From contig JAWLAH010000008.1 in NCBI GenBank assembly GCA_041395525.1, positions 41,007-105,006 of the forward strand: a stretch of 64,000 nt of DNA. The letters are read 5' to 3'. The notes under the pieces are model-generated. The model was not told the origin of the DNA and searched no databases. It worked only from the letters and a program-made list of their open reading frames with translations. The position numbers and the translations under genes are program-made. Origin of the DNA: CADEED01 sp020442965 (lineage in GTDB: Bacteria > Pseudomonadota > Gammaproteobacteria > Steroidobacterales > Steroidobacteraceae). Shown here piece after piece: positions 43,427 to 52,427 of the stretch. Position 1 is the first letter of the stretch. Every line of letters starts with the position of its first letter.

Positions 43427-44068
43427 TCACTTCTTCGGAGGCTTATAGACCATGAGATCCCGCTTCAGCAGCTTGGCTAACGACTGCTGATAGAAGTCGC
43501 TGCTCTTGGCGGCTGCATCCAGGAATTCCAGCATCTCCGCCTTGTCCTGCGGCGTATCGCAGCCCTTGAACCGCCCTTCCATATACCACATCGGGTAGCC
43601 GAGCTGCCCAGCGATACGGCCAAATTGCGCCGATCGATGAATGAGCTGAGCGGCACGGCAAACATCTTTCGTTGCCTTGTTCAGTCCCTCGAGATGCAGA
43701 TAGCCGATGACGAACAACGCCTGCGGATAGTCGGCGGCGACGGCAGCTTCGCGATGCTCGCCCGCCTTCTCTCCCTGCCCCGAATAGCCATAGACGCGGC
43801 CGAGTTCATACTGTAGTCGGGGATTCGCGGGATCGCGTGCGACCGCAACCTCGCAGGCCGCGATCGCGGCCGGCAGATCCATCTGCGGCTTCTCGAGCCC
43901 CGGCAAAACATGAAACGGATCGTCCGGGTGCGAGGCCAGGACATCGCAACCGGTCGGCTTTTGCGAGTATTTCGACGGATCAAACTTGAATGTTTCGCCG
44001 GCGCCGGCAGTCACTGACAAGAGAAGTGCCAGCGACGCCGCGCCGAGCAGGACGTTGAATCTGATCAC
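43427..44068 (-). CDS. Secreted TPR/Sel1-like repeat protein
   Basis: The 213-residue product has a signal peptide (VLLGAASLALLLSVTAGAGE) and a helical repeat region with ACEVAVARDPANPRLQYELGRVYGYSG and DYPQALFVIGYLHLEGLNKA, as in TPR/Sel1-like proteins that mediate protein contacts. Two Cys (GCDVL and VCRAA or GCDTP) may pair in the periplasm. GTG at 44068 is chosen because GGAGG lies 5-6 bp upstream; the TTG at 44086 is before that site. Function unknown. Confidence 0.8.
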   Translation of the reverse strand: MIRFNVLLGAASLALLLSVTAGAGETFKFDPSKYSQKPTGCDVLASHPDDPFHVLPGLEKPQMDLPAAIAACEVAVARDPANPRLQYELGRVYGYSGQGEKAGEHREAAVAADYPQALFVIGYLHLEGLNKATKDVCRAAQLIHRSAQFGRIAGQLGYPMWYMEGRFKGCDTPQDKAEMLEFLDAAAKSSDFYQQSLAKLLKRDLMVYKPPKK

Positions 44069-44172
44069 AAGACCTCCGCACAACAAACGAGCGGCACGGC
44101 GCCGCCCGTCAGTGTCGCCAGAGTGCTCGCATAACGCAAACGCGATCGATCAACCGAGCTTGCGGCGGACGC

Positions 44173-45144
44173 TCAGGTGTCGTCGCGATAGCGGCGGATT
44201 CGAATTGCACCGAATAGCAGTAGCGCCGCCGCAGCAAGCCCGAGCCACAAGCTTGGGCTGAGCAGAAATCCCGTCGTATTGATCCCTTGCAGCGCTCGAT
44301 CGAGCGGCAGTACCGCAGCAGCGGCGGCGTCGCCTTTACCGGCGCCCAACGAGGCCTCGAAGCTGAACATCCCCCACACGTCCATAAAGCGGCGACCGAT
44401 GAACGCACTGATGTACGAGCTGCCGAATAGCGCTCGCTCGCCGAACGCGAGAATGACGGGCGGCAGTACTGCCCACAGGAACACATTGCGACGCGCCCAT
44501 GCGGAAACCAGCAACAAATAGCTGGCGATGGGTGAGTACCACAGCACGGCCACAACGAATGTCACGAGCATCAAGCCCTGCGCCTTCAACCAGACAGCCG
44601 CGTCCCAGATCGGCGGGAAGTTGCCAGGCGTCAGGCTGCTGAACTTCAGGGCCGCGATCCCGCTGAATGCCAACTGCGTGACCGTCCCCAACAACAATGC
44701 GATCAACGGTGCAAGCACGAGCCCGACGAGCAATTTTGCGAGCACGGTGGACGTGTCTGATATCGGCATCGACTTCCAGAAGAGGATACTGCGGTCCTTG
44801 CGCTCGCTGTAGAGCGAATCGAGTAGATAGAAGAACACGACAATTCCGATCGCGAGCATCTCGAGGCCGACGAACGCCAGCAATGTTATGAGGTACAGCG
44901 TCTGCTTTTTCTGTGGCGACAAATTCATGTAGGTCTGGAGTCCGGCCCGTCGTTCAGCATCGAGCTGCTGGACCGGCTGGTCGGTACCATCGACATCTAT
45001 GGACATATGGACTACGCCGCGAGTCGAAATGCTACCGCCGATCGCGGTAAGCAGAATGGCGGCAGCGGCAACGATCAGCGGTACCAACCACAGCGCACGA
45101 TGCTCCCAGAACTCGCGTCGCACGAGCGTGATCAGGCTGTTCAT
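44173..45144 (-). CDS. ABC-2 type membrane permease
   Basis: The 323-residue protein has six or so TM helices: WLVPLIVAAAAILLTAI near the start, IGIVVFFYLLDSLYSERKDRSILFWKSMPIS in the middle (the ERKDRSILFWKSMP motif is typical of ABC-2 permeases beside YtrA regulators), and ALLLFGAIRIRRYRDD at the end. It is the last gene of the regulator-ATPase-permease operon and overlaps the ATPase gene by 4 bp. The exported substrate is unknown; related systems respond to cell-wall antibiotics. Confidence 0.9.
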   Translation of the reverse strand: MNSLITLVRREFWEHRALWLVPLIVAAAAILLTAIGGSISTRGVVHMSIDVDGTDQPVQQLDAERRAGLQTYMNLSPQKKQTLYLITLLAFVGLEMLAIGIVVFFYLLDSLYSERKDRSILFWKSMPISDTSTVLAKLLVGLVLAPLIALLLGTVTQLAFSGIAALKFSSLTPGNFPPIWDAAVWLKAQGLMLVTFVVAVLWYSPIASYLLLVSAWARRNVFLWAVLPPVILAFGERALFGSSYISAFIGRRFMDVWGMFSFEASLGAGKGDAAAAAVLPLDRALQGINTTGFLLSPSLWLGLAAAALLLFGAIRIRRYRDDT

Positions 45145-46028
45145 GCCGCCACCTCCGCAGCCGGGGATACCCAGGCACCTGGTGGCTGCATCCGGGCGAC
45201 GAACAGATCGGTGATACTGGGCGTACGGGTCTCGCCGAGCTGCGCCAGTTCGCTTGCAGTGCGGTTCTCGAACATCATGGCGGTGCGGCCGAATACCTCG
45301 CGTTCATAGAAGGGTCCGAGCGCACGAGCGCGCGGCAGGTTTTCGGGGGTTGGCACGAGCTGCACGAAGCGCTCGCCCAGCGATTCAACCGATTGCGACA
45401 GCACGATCTTGCCGTGCTGAATGAACGCCACATCGGTCAACAGATGCTCGACCTCTTCGACCTGATGAGTCGTCACGAGAATGGTGCGGTCTTTATCGAA
45501 GTAGTCATTCAAGAGCGTGTCGTAAAACGAGCGACGGAACAGCAGATCGAGCCCGAGGGTTGGCTCGTCGAGCACGAGCAGTTTGGCGTCGATCGCGAGG
45601 ATCAGGGCCAGGTGCAGCTGCGTCACCATCCCTTTGGAGAGCGTGCCCACGCGTTTGCTCATGCCGATGTCGGTCTTGCGCAGGAATTCCTCGGCGCGAG
45701 CCCGCTCGAAGCGTGGATGCACGCCAGCCACGAAGTCGAGTGTCTGGGACACCTTGATCCAGCGCGGCAACACCGCCACGTCCGCGATGAACGATACGTT
45801 CTGCATGAGTGCGTCGCGCTCGCGGCGCGGATCGAGTCCTAACACCCGGAGGTCGCCCTCGAACGCAGTGAGCCCGAGGATCGCCTTGATGGCGGATGTC
45901 TTGCCGGAACCGTTGGGCCCGATGAGGCCGACGATCCGGCCGGCTTCGACCGTCAGGTCGACGCCTTGCAGCGCATGCGTGCTGCCATAATTCTTGGTGA
46001 GACCGCGCGCTTCAACCACGGTTGTCAT
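45141..46028 (-). CDS. ABC-2 type transporter ATPase
   Basis: The 295-residue ATPase has Walker A GPNGSGKT, signature TLSKGMVTQLHLALIL (LSKGM, usual in ABC-2 exporters), Walker B LLVLDEPTLGLD and the switch His in VTTHQVEE. ATG 46028 has AGGA 8 bp upstream and overlaps the end of the gntR gene by 17 bp. It works with the permease encoded next. Confidence 0.93.
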   Translation of the reverse strand: MTTVVEARGLTKNYGSTHALQGVDLTVEAGRIVGLIGPNGSGKTSAIKAILGLTAFEGDLRVLGLDPRRERDALMQNVSFIADVAVLPRWIKVSQTLDFVAGVHPRFERARAEEFLRKTDIGMSKRVGTLSKGMVTQLHLALILAIDAKLLVLDEPTLGLDLLFRRSFYDTLLNDYFDKDRTILVTTHQVEEVEHLLTDVAFIQHGKIVLSQSVESLGERFVQLVPTPENLPRARALGPFYEREVFGRTAMMFENRTASELAQLGETRTPSITDLFVARMQPPGAWVSPAAEVAA

Positions 46029-46446
46029 TGTCTGCATCCTGATTCGTGCCGGGTCCCTGCGACGCGAGCGTCGGGAACGGTTGCGAGGGCGCGCTGGCAC
46101 CGTGCTTCAACAGGTCATCGGGCGAGAGCCCCAAGCGTTGAATAGTGGCGTAGATTTTCGGCCAGTCAACGTCGAGGAAGTTCTGCCGCTCATCCTTCAT
46201 CAGGGCACGGGTTGCGCCATCGGTGACGAACATGCCACGACCGCGCCGCTTTTCCACCAGCTGTTCATCCACCAACTGTTGGTACCCCTTCAACACGGTC
46301 AGCGGATTGAGACGAAACTCGGCCGCGACACTGCGGACCGAGGGTAGCGGATCGCCTTCCTTGAGGATGCCCTCGAGGATCATCGCTACCACACGGTCGC
46401 GCAGTTGCCGGTAGATCGGCTGGCTGTCGTCCCATTGCGGATCCAT
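46012..46446 (-). CDS. GntR-family (YtrA-type) transcriptional regulator
   Basis: The 144-residue regulator has an N-terminal winged helix (PIYRQLRDRVVAMIL, LPSVRSVAAEFRLNPLTVLKGYQ, EKRRGRGMFVTD) and a short C-terminal helical part, as in the YtrA subfamily that controls adjacent ABC exporters. ATG 46446 has GGAGCG upstream; a further in-frame ATG at 46500 is less likely. A palindrome over the operon promoter at 46731-46752 is its probable operator. Confidence 0.92.
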   Translation of the reverse strand: MDPQWDDSQPIYRQLRDRVVAMILEGILKEGDPLPSVRSVAAEFRLNPLTVLKGYQQLVDEQLVEKRRGRGMFVTDGATRALMKDERQNFLDVDWPKIYATIQRLGLSPDDLLKHGASAPSQPFPTLASQGPGTNQDADNDNRG

Positions 46447-46508
46447 GCGCGCTCCAGCTGTGGCCTGTTGGCTGATTTCAGTGTGCCCTGTATTGGGCAA
46501 CGACTGGA

Positions 46509-46667
46509 CTAGCGTACCAGAGCACTCGCCACAACCGTTGCGACATGCGTGCTAGTGCCATTCCAGCGCACCAGCGAGGTTGAATCGATGAACGTCCAAC
46601 TTACCGCAATGGCCAGAACAACAGCGATGGCGGCACAGGCAAAGGTCTTTACAACGTTGGCAGGCAT
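46509..46667 (-). CDS. Small 52-residue membrane peptide heading the ABC operon
   Basis: A 53-codon frame starts at ATG 46667 with an excellent Shine-Dalgarno (AAGGAGA, 6 bp upstream) and ends with TAG at 46509-46511. The peptide begins MPANVVKTFACAAIAVVLAI, which is one hydrophobic helix (about residues 8-24), followed by VSWTFIDSTSLVRWNGTS and a second hydrophobic stretch. It lies between the promoter with operator and the gntR gene, 62 bp before it. I do not recognise a family; small membrane proteins beside ABC exporters sometimes modulate them. Confidence 0.7.
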   Translation of the reverse strand: MPANVVKTFACAAIAVVLAIAVSWTFIDSTSLVRWNGTSTHVATVVASALVR

Positions 46668-46730
46668 TTGAATCTCCTTAGAACTTGACGGGCTTGGCGC
46701 TCTGCACCATGCAGTTCGCCTCTCGCCTTG

Positions 46731-46766
46731 GTGTTGTATTCAACTACAACACTAGCTCAGTGTCAA
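46731..46766 (-). promoter_or_regulatory. Sigma70-type promoter with palindromic operator for the GntR-ABC operon
   Basis: On the minus strand TTGACA (46766-46761) is a perfect -35, followed by a 17-bp spacer and TTGAAT (46743-46738) as -10. Over the -10 lies a palindrome: GTGTTGTA (46731-46738), six bases, TACAACAC (46745-46752). Repressor binding there would block RNA polymerase. The position, just upstream of a YtrA-type regulator operon, makes autoregulation likely. Confidence 0.75.
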
Positions 46767-47073
46767 GAGGCGTAACCCAATTTCTTTCGCTGCCACGTTC
46801 AACGCTGACCGATCGTCTGCCCGCCAGTGTATTCATGAAATATAAGTTATTGTTTTGTAAAGTAATTCAAGACTTTCACCGTATCCTTGTCCCGGCAGTC
46901 GCCGGCGCATCCCCGCCACGCGTCCCCAGGATGTCGGCCCGAAAATCTGGCTCGGGCTTGGCGACCCGCGATTCGTGAGCAGCGTCGTCGCAACTTTCAC
47001 GCCGCTCGATGCCGGCCGGGCGCCGCGGCGGGAGCGCTACGCTCCACGTGTGCGGACGCGTAGAGTTGCGCCG
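46767..47073. other. AT-richer intergenic region before the second ECF sigma gene
   Basis: About 300 bp between the operator and the sigma gene. The part 46780-46880 is the most AT-rich in the window and includes TATAAG (46841-46846), a possible plus-strand -10 without a convincing -35. No gene was recognised in it; an open frame from 46975 is the unlikely upstream extension of the sigma gene. Confidence 0.4.
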
Positions 47074-47649
47074 ATGGACGATTCCTGCGACGACGCGCAA
47101 TTGATGCTCGACTATGCCAGTGGCAATGCGCATGCGTTCGAACTGCTTTACGCGCGCCATCGCGCGCCGCTCTATCGTTACCTGATGCGTCACGCACGCG
47201 ATCCAGAGCTTGCTAACGACTTGTTTCAGGATGTCTGGGGTCGGGTCATTGCTAACAGGTCACGCTATGAACCGCGCGCCAAATTTCAGACGTTTCTGTT
47301 CACGCTCGCGCATAACTGCTTTATCGATCATTGTCGCCGCACGTCGGCACGACCGCGCGGTACGTCGATCGATGCAACGGATACCGCCGACGTACTCGAG
47401 GGACCCGAGAACTTGCGCCCGGACGTCGAGCTGGAGCGTGCGGACGATAAAGCACGCTATCGCGCCGCACTCGCGACCTTGCCGCCCGAACAGCGCGATG
47501 TGTTCTTGTTGCACGAGGAATCGGCGCTCTCCGTCGAGGAGATCGCCAAGGTGGTCGGCATTGGGACTGAGACCGCCAAGAGCCGTCTGAGGTACGCTGT
47601 CAACAAGCTGAAACGCGCCATGACACCGGAGCCGAGCGAGATTCAATGA
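47074..47649 (+). CDS. ECF-family RNA polymerase sigma factor
   Basis: The 191-residue product has region 2 (HAFELLYARHRAPLYRYLMRH, then DLFQDVWGRVI) and region 4 (LPPEQRDVFLLHEESALSVEEIAKVVGIGTETAKSRLRYA split around the turn). ATG 47074 is chosen because homology starts a few residues later; the frame is open from 46975 but that leader is basic and atypical. Its stop overlaps the next gene by 4 bp, a sigma/anti-sigma arrangement. Confidence 0.92.
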   Translation: MDDSCDDAQLMLDYASGNAHAFELLYARHRAPLYRYLMRHARDPELANDLFQDVWGRVIANRSRYEPRAKFQTFLFTLAHNCFIDHCRRTSARPRGTSIDATDTADVLEGPENLRPDVELERADDKARYRAALATLPPEQRDVFLLHEESALSVEEIAKVVGIGTETAKSRLRYAVNKLKRAMTPEPSEIQ

Positions 47650-48557
47650 GCGGCGACGACCTACCAGCCGAGGCTGCACACGATCTCGAATTCGAGGCGT
47701 ACGTGCGGCGGCGACGTGCGCTGTTTCCACGTGATGCCGACGAGGACTCGCTCGAACCGCCGCCGGAAGTGGATCGCGCAGTCCTCGCGAGGGCGAGGGC
47801 GGCCATACACGCCGAGGCTCCGACCAGGCTTTATCAGGGTGCGCGCTGGGCATTGCCGATCGCACTGGCTGCCACAGTCGTTCTCGCGTTTACGGTCTTT
47901 CTGAATATTGGTCTACCGGGTCGCCATCAAATCGACGTGCCGAACACGGAGGAAGGGACCGCGCAGAATGCGGCGCGCCGGATTACGCCCCAGCCGCCCG
48001 CCGACAGTGCCGCGACCGTCGGGGTTGCGGGTCCTGCGGCGGTCGCGGACGCGGCTCGACCAAGCGCAGCACGGACGATCCCGCCCGCCCCGGTGATCGC
48101 CGCAGCAGACGATGCTGCGGCACGCCGTGACGAGCGCCCGACCGACGCTTCAGTCGGCTATGCAGCCCCACCTCCGGCGTCGGCGGTTGCCGGCCGCTCT
48201 CGGCGGCTCGAATCAGAGTCGAGTCAAAGTCGTGCGAAATCGCAGGATTATTCCGTAGAAGAATCAATAACTGAGTCCGAGCCTCGCGCAGCACCGTCAC
48301 AGGCCATGACCACGAGCGCTGCGCCGTTGGCGCAAGCCAAGGGCGCGCTTGATGCAACAGCCGCTCCCAGTCGTGCGCCGGGCGAGTCGGCGCGACCTGC
48401 CCCGCCCTTGTCTGCCGACGCCTGGTGGGCCCGCATCCAGACACTGCGCCAGAACGGCAGCATTCGTGTGGCCGACCGCGAACTCGAACACTTCCGCGCC
48501 GCGTACCCCGACGATCCGCGGCTCGAGCCGGCCGCGGCGACGACATCGACGCCCTAG
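47646..48557 (+). CDS. Single-pass membrane protein, probable anti-sigma factor
   Basis: The 303-residue product has a short acidic cytoplasmic N-terminus (about 1-60), one TM helix (about 72-90, ALPIALAATVVLAFTVFL) and a long low-complexity Ala/Pro/Arg-rich periplasmic part ending in a helical DAWWARIQTLRQNGSIRVAD segment. It is coupled to the preceding ECF sigma gene, so an anti-sigma role is likely. No zinc motif is seen in the N-terminus. The low complexity prevents a firm family call. Confidence 0.75.
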   Translation: MSGDDLPAEAAHDLEFEAYVRRRRALFPRDADEDSLEPPPEVDRAVLARARAAIHAEAPTRLYQGARWALPIALAATVVLAFTVFLNIGLPGRHQIDVPNTEEGTAQNAARRITPQPPADSAATVGVAGPAAVADAARPSAARTIPPAPVIAAADDAAARRDERPTDASVGYAAPPPASAVAGRSRRLESESSQSRAKSQDYSVEESITESEPRAAPSQAMTTSAAPLAQAKGALDATAAPSRAPGESARPAPPLSADAWWARIQTLRQNGSIRVADRELEHFRAAYPDDPRLEPAAATTSTP

Positions 48558-48648
48558 TTCGAGCCCGACGCAGCCGCATGCGATCGGGGCTGGTAAACTC
48601 GCGCGCCTCGCATGTCTGCGCTGGTCTCGTTCCGAGGAGCTTTGCTAG

Positions 48649-49629
48649 ATGAAATCCGCTGTCAATGTCGCTATCACCGGCGCCGCCGGTCAGATCGGTT
48701 ACGCACTCGCCTTTCGCGTCGCGTCGGGTCAGATGCTGGGCGCGGATACGCCTGTCAACCTGCACCTGCTTGAGATTACGCCCGCGCTGCCGAGCCTGGG
48801 CGGCGTCGTGATGGAACTGAACGACTGCGCGTTCCCGACATTGAACAAGATCGTCGCGACTGACGATGCCAAGGTCGCGTTCAAGGACTGCCACGTGGCA
48901 CTGCTCGTCGGCGCGCGACCGCGCGGCCCGGGCATGGAACGCAAGGATCTCCTGATGGCCAACGCACAGATCTTCTCCGCGCAAGGCAAGGCGTTGAATG
49001 CCGTAGCGGATCGCAATGTGCGCGTACTGGTCGTCGGCAATCCGGCCAACACCAACTCGTTCATTGCCCGCTCCAATGCCAAAGACCTGAATCCGCGCAA
49101 CTTCACGGCGATGACGCGACTCGATCACAACCGCGCGCTGTCGCAACTTGCCGAAAAAACCGGCAGCCATGTCACGCAGATCCAGCGCATGATCATCTGG
49201 GGCAATCATTCCTCCACACAGTACCCCGACCTTGCGCATTGCACCGTCGATGGCAAGTCGGCGCATTCGTTAGTCGACCGCAAATGGTACGAGGATTCGT
49301 TCATTCCGACGGTGCAGCAGCGTGGCGCAGCCATCATCAAAGCGCGCGGTGCATCCTCGGCGGCTTCGGCGGCATCGGCGGCGATCGATCACGTGCGTGA
49401 TTGGGTGCGCGGCACCGCCGCCGGTGACATCGTCAGTATGGCGGTCCCGTCGGACGGCAGCTACGGCATTCGCGACGGCGTGATCTACTCCTACCCGGTC
49501 GTGTGCAAGAACGGCGACTACCAGATAGTGCAAGGACTCTCGATCGACGAGTTCTCGCGCAAAAGGATGGACGCAAGTCTGGCCGAGTTGTTAGAGGAGC
49601 GTGACGGAGTGCAGGAACTGTTGGGCTGA
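48649..49629 (+). CDS. mdh: Malate dehydrogenase
   Basis: Mdh interconverts malate and oxaloacetate with NAD in the TCA cycle. The 326-residue product belongs to the type-2 group: VAITGAAGQIGYALAFRVAS for NAD binding, GARPRGPGMERKDLL as the substrate loop, VVGNPANTNS, TRLDHNRA and catalytic His in WGNHSSTQYPD. GAGGAG lies upstream of ATG 48649. It is a single-gene unit. Confidence 0.96.
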   Translation: MKSAVNVAITGAAGQIGYALAFRVASGQMLGADTPVNLHLLEITPALPSLGGVVMELNDCAFPTLNKIVATDDAKVAFKDCHVALLVGARPRGPGMERKDLLMANAQIFSAQGKALNAVADRNVRVLVVGNPANTNSFIARSNAKDLNPRNFTAMTRLDHNRALSQLAEKTGSHVTQIQRMIIWGNHSSTQYPDLAHCTVDGKSAHSLVDRKWYEDSFIPTVQQRGAAIIKARGASSAASAASAAIDHVRDWVRGTAAGDIVSMAVPSDGSYGIRDGVIYSYPVVCKNGDYQIVQGLSIDEFSRKRMDASLAELLEERDGVQELLG

Positions 49630-49834
49630 CCCGGGCGGCGTTTACGACCGCCCGCGGCAGATCCAGTGGGCCGCTGAGCGCTATTGCTGCGCGCAGCGCT
49701 GCCGGGCGCGCTCGCATTTTACGTATCGCGCCGCGCTGCTGCGAAGCGGTATCATCAGGGTTTCCGCGTACTGGAGCTCGAGTCGCCAGGTCACAGCGCC
49801 GCAGCGCGCGGAATTCAAGTAAGGAGCGCGCCTC

Positions 49835-52381
49835 ATGTTCGGAGCCATCATTGCTTTTCTAGTCGTTGCGGGCTTCGCCTACTACGTCGCGCAGGTGGGC
49901 ACGGTCTTCACCCTGCTGTTCATCGGCTTCGTCATTCTCATGACTTACAAGCGGCTGCCGCTGCTGATGTTCACCATCGTGTTCACGGTATTGCTGGCGG
50001 CCTATACCTACATCGCACCTCCCGCAGGTATCTGGAAGGGCTTCCTGTGGGTCATGCTCGCAGTCTTGTGGCTGTTCAATGTTCGCCCGCTGCGCAAGTC
50101 CCTGATCACGCGCCCGTTCATGAAGGCGTACCTCAGGTTGCTGCCGCCCATGTCGCAGACCGAAAAGGAAGCGCTCGAAGCGGGCACGGTCTGGTGGGAC
50201 GGTGAGCTGTTCACCGGCGCACCCAAGTGGGACAAGCTGTTAGCGTCGAAAGCGCCGCGACTGACGAGCGAAGAACGCGCGTTCCTCGATGGTCCGTGCG
50301 AAGAACTCTGCCGTATGGTCGACGACTTCGATGTCACGCACTACCGCGCCGATCTGTCGCCGCGCGCGTGGGAGTTCCTGAAGACCAAGGGATTCTTCGC
50401 GATGATCATCCCAAAACGCTATGGTGGTCTGGAGTTCTCGGCCTACGCGCATTCCTGCGTGCTCGCGAAGCTGAGCAGCCGCAGCGCGTTGCTGTCGTCG
50501 ACCACCGCGGTTCCCAACTCACTCGGCCCGGCCGAACTGCTGAACCACTATGGCACGGAAGAACAGAAGAATTACTACCTACCGCGCCTGGCGAGCGGTG
50601 AGGAAGTGCCGTGCTTCGCCTTGACCGGGCCGCGCGCCGGTTCCGATGCCGCCTCGCTCCCCGATACGGGCGTCGTCTGCAAGGGTACCTGGCAGGGCCA
50701 GGAGATCGTCGGTCTCAAGCTGAATTTCTCGAAGCGCTACATCACACTCGCGCCGGTCGCGACCGTTATCGGCCTGGCGTTCCGCATGTTCGATCCGGAC
50801 AAATTGCTGGGCGGCAAGAATGACATCGGCATCACGTGTGCGCTGATTCCGCGTGGCACCACGGGTATCACTATCGGGCGGCGTCACTTTCCCCTCAATG
50901 TGCCGTTTCAGAATGGTCCGATACAAGGCAAGGATGTGTTCGTGCCGCTCGACTTCATCATCGGCGGACAGAAGATGGCGGGTCAGGGCTGGCGCATGCT
51001 GGTAGAGCAGTTATCAGTCGGACGTTGCATTTCGCTGCCGTCGAACGCGACCGGTGGCGCCAAGGCTGGCATTTGGGCGTCCGGTGCCTACACCCGGATT
51101 CGGCGTCAGTTCAACATGCCGGTGGGGAAGTTTGAGGGCGTCGAAGCGGTGCTCGCACGCATGGTAGGGCTGACCTATACGATGGACGCCGCGCGTTCCG
51201 TGACGGCTGGGGCGATCGATGGTGGTGAAAAGCCATCGGTGCCGTCTGCCATGCTCAAATACCACGTCACGGAGATGGGTCGGCAGATCGCTAACGACGC
51301 GATGGACGTGCACGGCGGTAAGGGTATTTGCATGGGGCCGCGGAACTATCTCGCGCGCAACTACCAAGTGATTCCGGTCGCGATCACGGTCGAAGGTGCC
51401 AATATCCTCACGCGTTCGCTCATGATCTTCGGGCAGGGGGCTATTCGCTGCCATCCGTTCGTCCTGAAGGAGATGCACGCGGCCCGTAACCCCGATCGCA
51501 AGCAAGGCGTCGACGATTTCGACCGGGCGCTGTTCGGGCACATGGGCTTCGCGATTTCGAACGCGGTCCGATCGCTCGTCATGGCACTGACGCATGCGCG
51601 CTTCACTCGCGTGCCCGATGTCGGACCGACCAAACGTTACTACCAACACGTAGTGCGCTTTTCCGCCTCGTTTGCCTTCGCGGTCGATGTCGCGATGCTT
51701 ACACTCGGCGGCTACCTCAAGAAGAAGGAGAATTTGTCGGCACGCCTGGGCGACGTGTTGTCCGCCATGTATCTCGCGTCGATGGTGTTGAAGCACTACG
51801 AGAACCAAGGCCGCCAGGAAGCCGATCTGCCGATCGTCGAATGGGCTTGCCGTCACCAGCTGTATCAGGCTCAACAAGCCTTGCACGGCTTTCTGCGCAA
51901 TTTCCCCAATCGTTTGCTGGCAGGCGCCATGGCTGTGCTGATCTTCCCGCGCGGCCTGTCCTATTCGGCGCCGAGCGACCGCCAGGGTCGCAAGCTGGCC
52001 GAGGCGATTTTGTATCCGACCGAGACCCGCCAGCGGCTCTGCGAAGATATCTACACGACGCTCGAGCCGAATAACCCACTGGGTCTATTGCAAGAAGCGC
52101 TGGTGCTCGCGGAGCAGGCTGAGCCGTTGCAGAAGAAGATTCGGGTCGAAGGCGAGAAGACCGGCCGAGTCACGGCGCTCGACGTGCCCGGCCAGATTAC
52201 GCAGTCACTTGCGCTCGGAATCATCTCCGAGACAGAAGCGACCTTCCTACGGGACTATGATCGCAAGATCATGGAACTCATCAGTGTCGATGACTTCTCA
52301 TCAGCGGAACTGGCGGCGCGCAGTGAGCCGGCCGACTTCAATGAAGTCTTCGCTGCTCCGAGCGAAACGCAGGTCGCGTGA
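49835..52381 (+). CDS. fadE: Acyl-CoA dehydrogenase FadE
   Basis: FadE catalyses the first step of fatty-acid beta-oxidation with FAD. The 848-residue product is the long gammaproteobacterial form. It has N-terminal TM helices (about 1-75), an acyl-CoA dehydrogenase core (LTGPRAGSDAAS, GGQKMAGQGWRMLVEQLSVGR, DVHGGKGICMGP, VEGANILTRSLMIFGQGAIR) and a C-terminal helical extension (about 550-840). AAGGAG lies 9 bp before ATG 49835. The gap before it (49630-49834) holds a GGGCGG/CCGCCC hairpin near 49634-49654 without a T-run. Confidence 0.95.
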   Translation: MFGAIIAFLVVAGFAYYVAQVGTVFTLLFIGFVILMTYKRLPLLMFTIVFTVLLAAYTYIAPPAGIWKGFLWVMLAVLWLFNVRPLRKSLITRPFMKAYLRLLPPMSQTEKEALEAGTVWWDGELFTGAPKWDKLLASKAPRLTSEERAFLDGPCEELCRMVDDFDVTHYRADLSPRAWEFLKTKGFFAMIIPKRYGGLEFSAYAHSCVLAKLSSRSALLSSTTAVPNSLGPAELLNHYGTEEQKNYYLPRLASGEEVPCFALTGPRAGSDAASLPDTGVVCKGTWQGQEIVGLKLNFSKRYITLAPVATVIGLAFRMFDPDKLLGGKNDIGITCALIPRGTTGITIGRRHFPLNVPFQNGPIQGKDVFVPLDFIIGGQKMAGQGWRMLVEQLSVGRCISLPSNATGGAKAGIWASGAYTRIRRQFNMPVGKFEGVEAVLARMVGLTYTMDAARSVTAGAIDGGEKPSVPSAMLKYHVTEMGRQIANDAMDVHGGKGICMGPRNYLARNYQVIPVAITVEGANILTRSLMIFGQGAIRCHPFVLKEMHAARNPDRKQGVDDFDRALFGHMGFAISNAVRSLVMALTHARFTRVPDVGPTKRYYQHVVRFSASFAFAVDVAMLTLGGYLKKKENLSARLGDVLSAMYLASMVLKHYENQGRQEADLPIVEWACRHQLYQAQQALHGFLRNFPNRLLAGAMAVLIFPRGLSYSAPSDRQGRKLAEAILYPTETRQRLCEDIYTTLEPNNPLGLLQEALVLAEQAEPLQKKIRVEGEKTGRVTALDVPGQITQSLALGIISETEATFLRDYDRKIMELISVDDFSSAELAARSEPADFNEVFAAPSETQVA

Positions 52382-52427
52382 TGCGCTAGCGACCGCCGGA
52401 ATTGCGTACGTTGTCGTCGACCAGCCG

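Noticed and set aside
47983..49266. Long open frame of 427 codons on the minus strand across the anti-sigma and mdh genes
   Set aside because: It is antisense to mdh and to a coupled sigma/anti-sigma pair, its translation is Arg-rich with no recognisable motif, and it follows the shadow pattern of GC-rich genes.
49630..49834. GGGCGG/CCGCCC hairpin after mdh as a terminator
   Set aside because: Short stem, large loop and no T-run; only mentioned with fadE.
51014..51886. 290-codon minus-strand open frame inside fadE
   Set aside because: fadE is intact with all motifs on the other strand; the antisense translation is His/Arg-rich and featureless.
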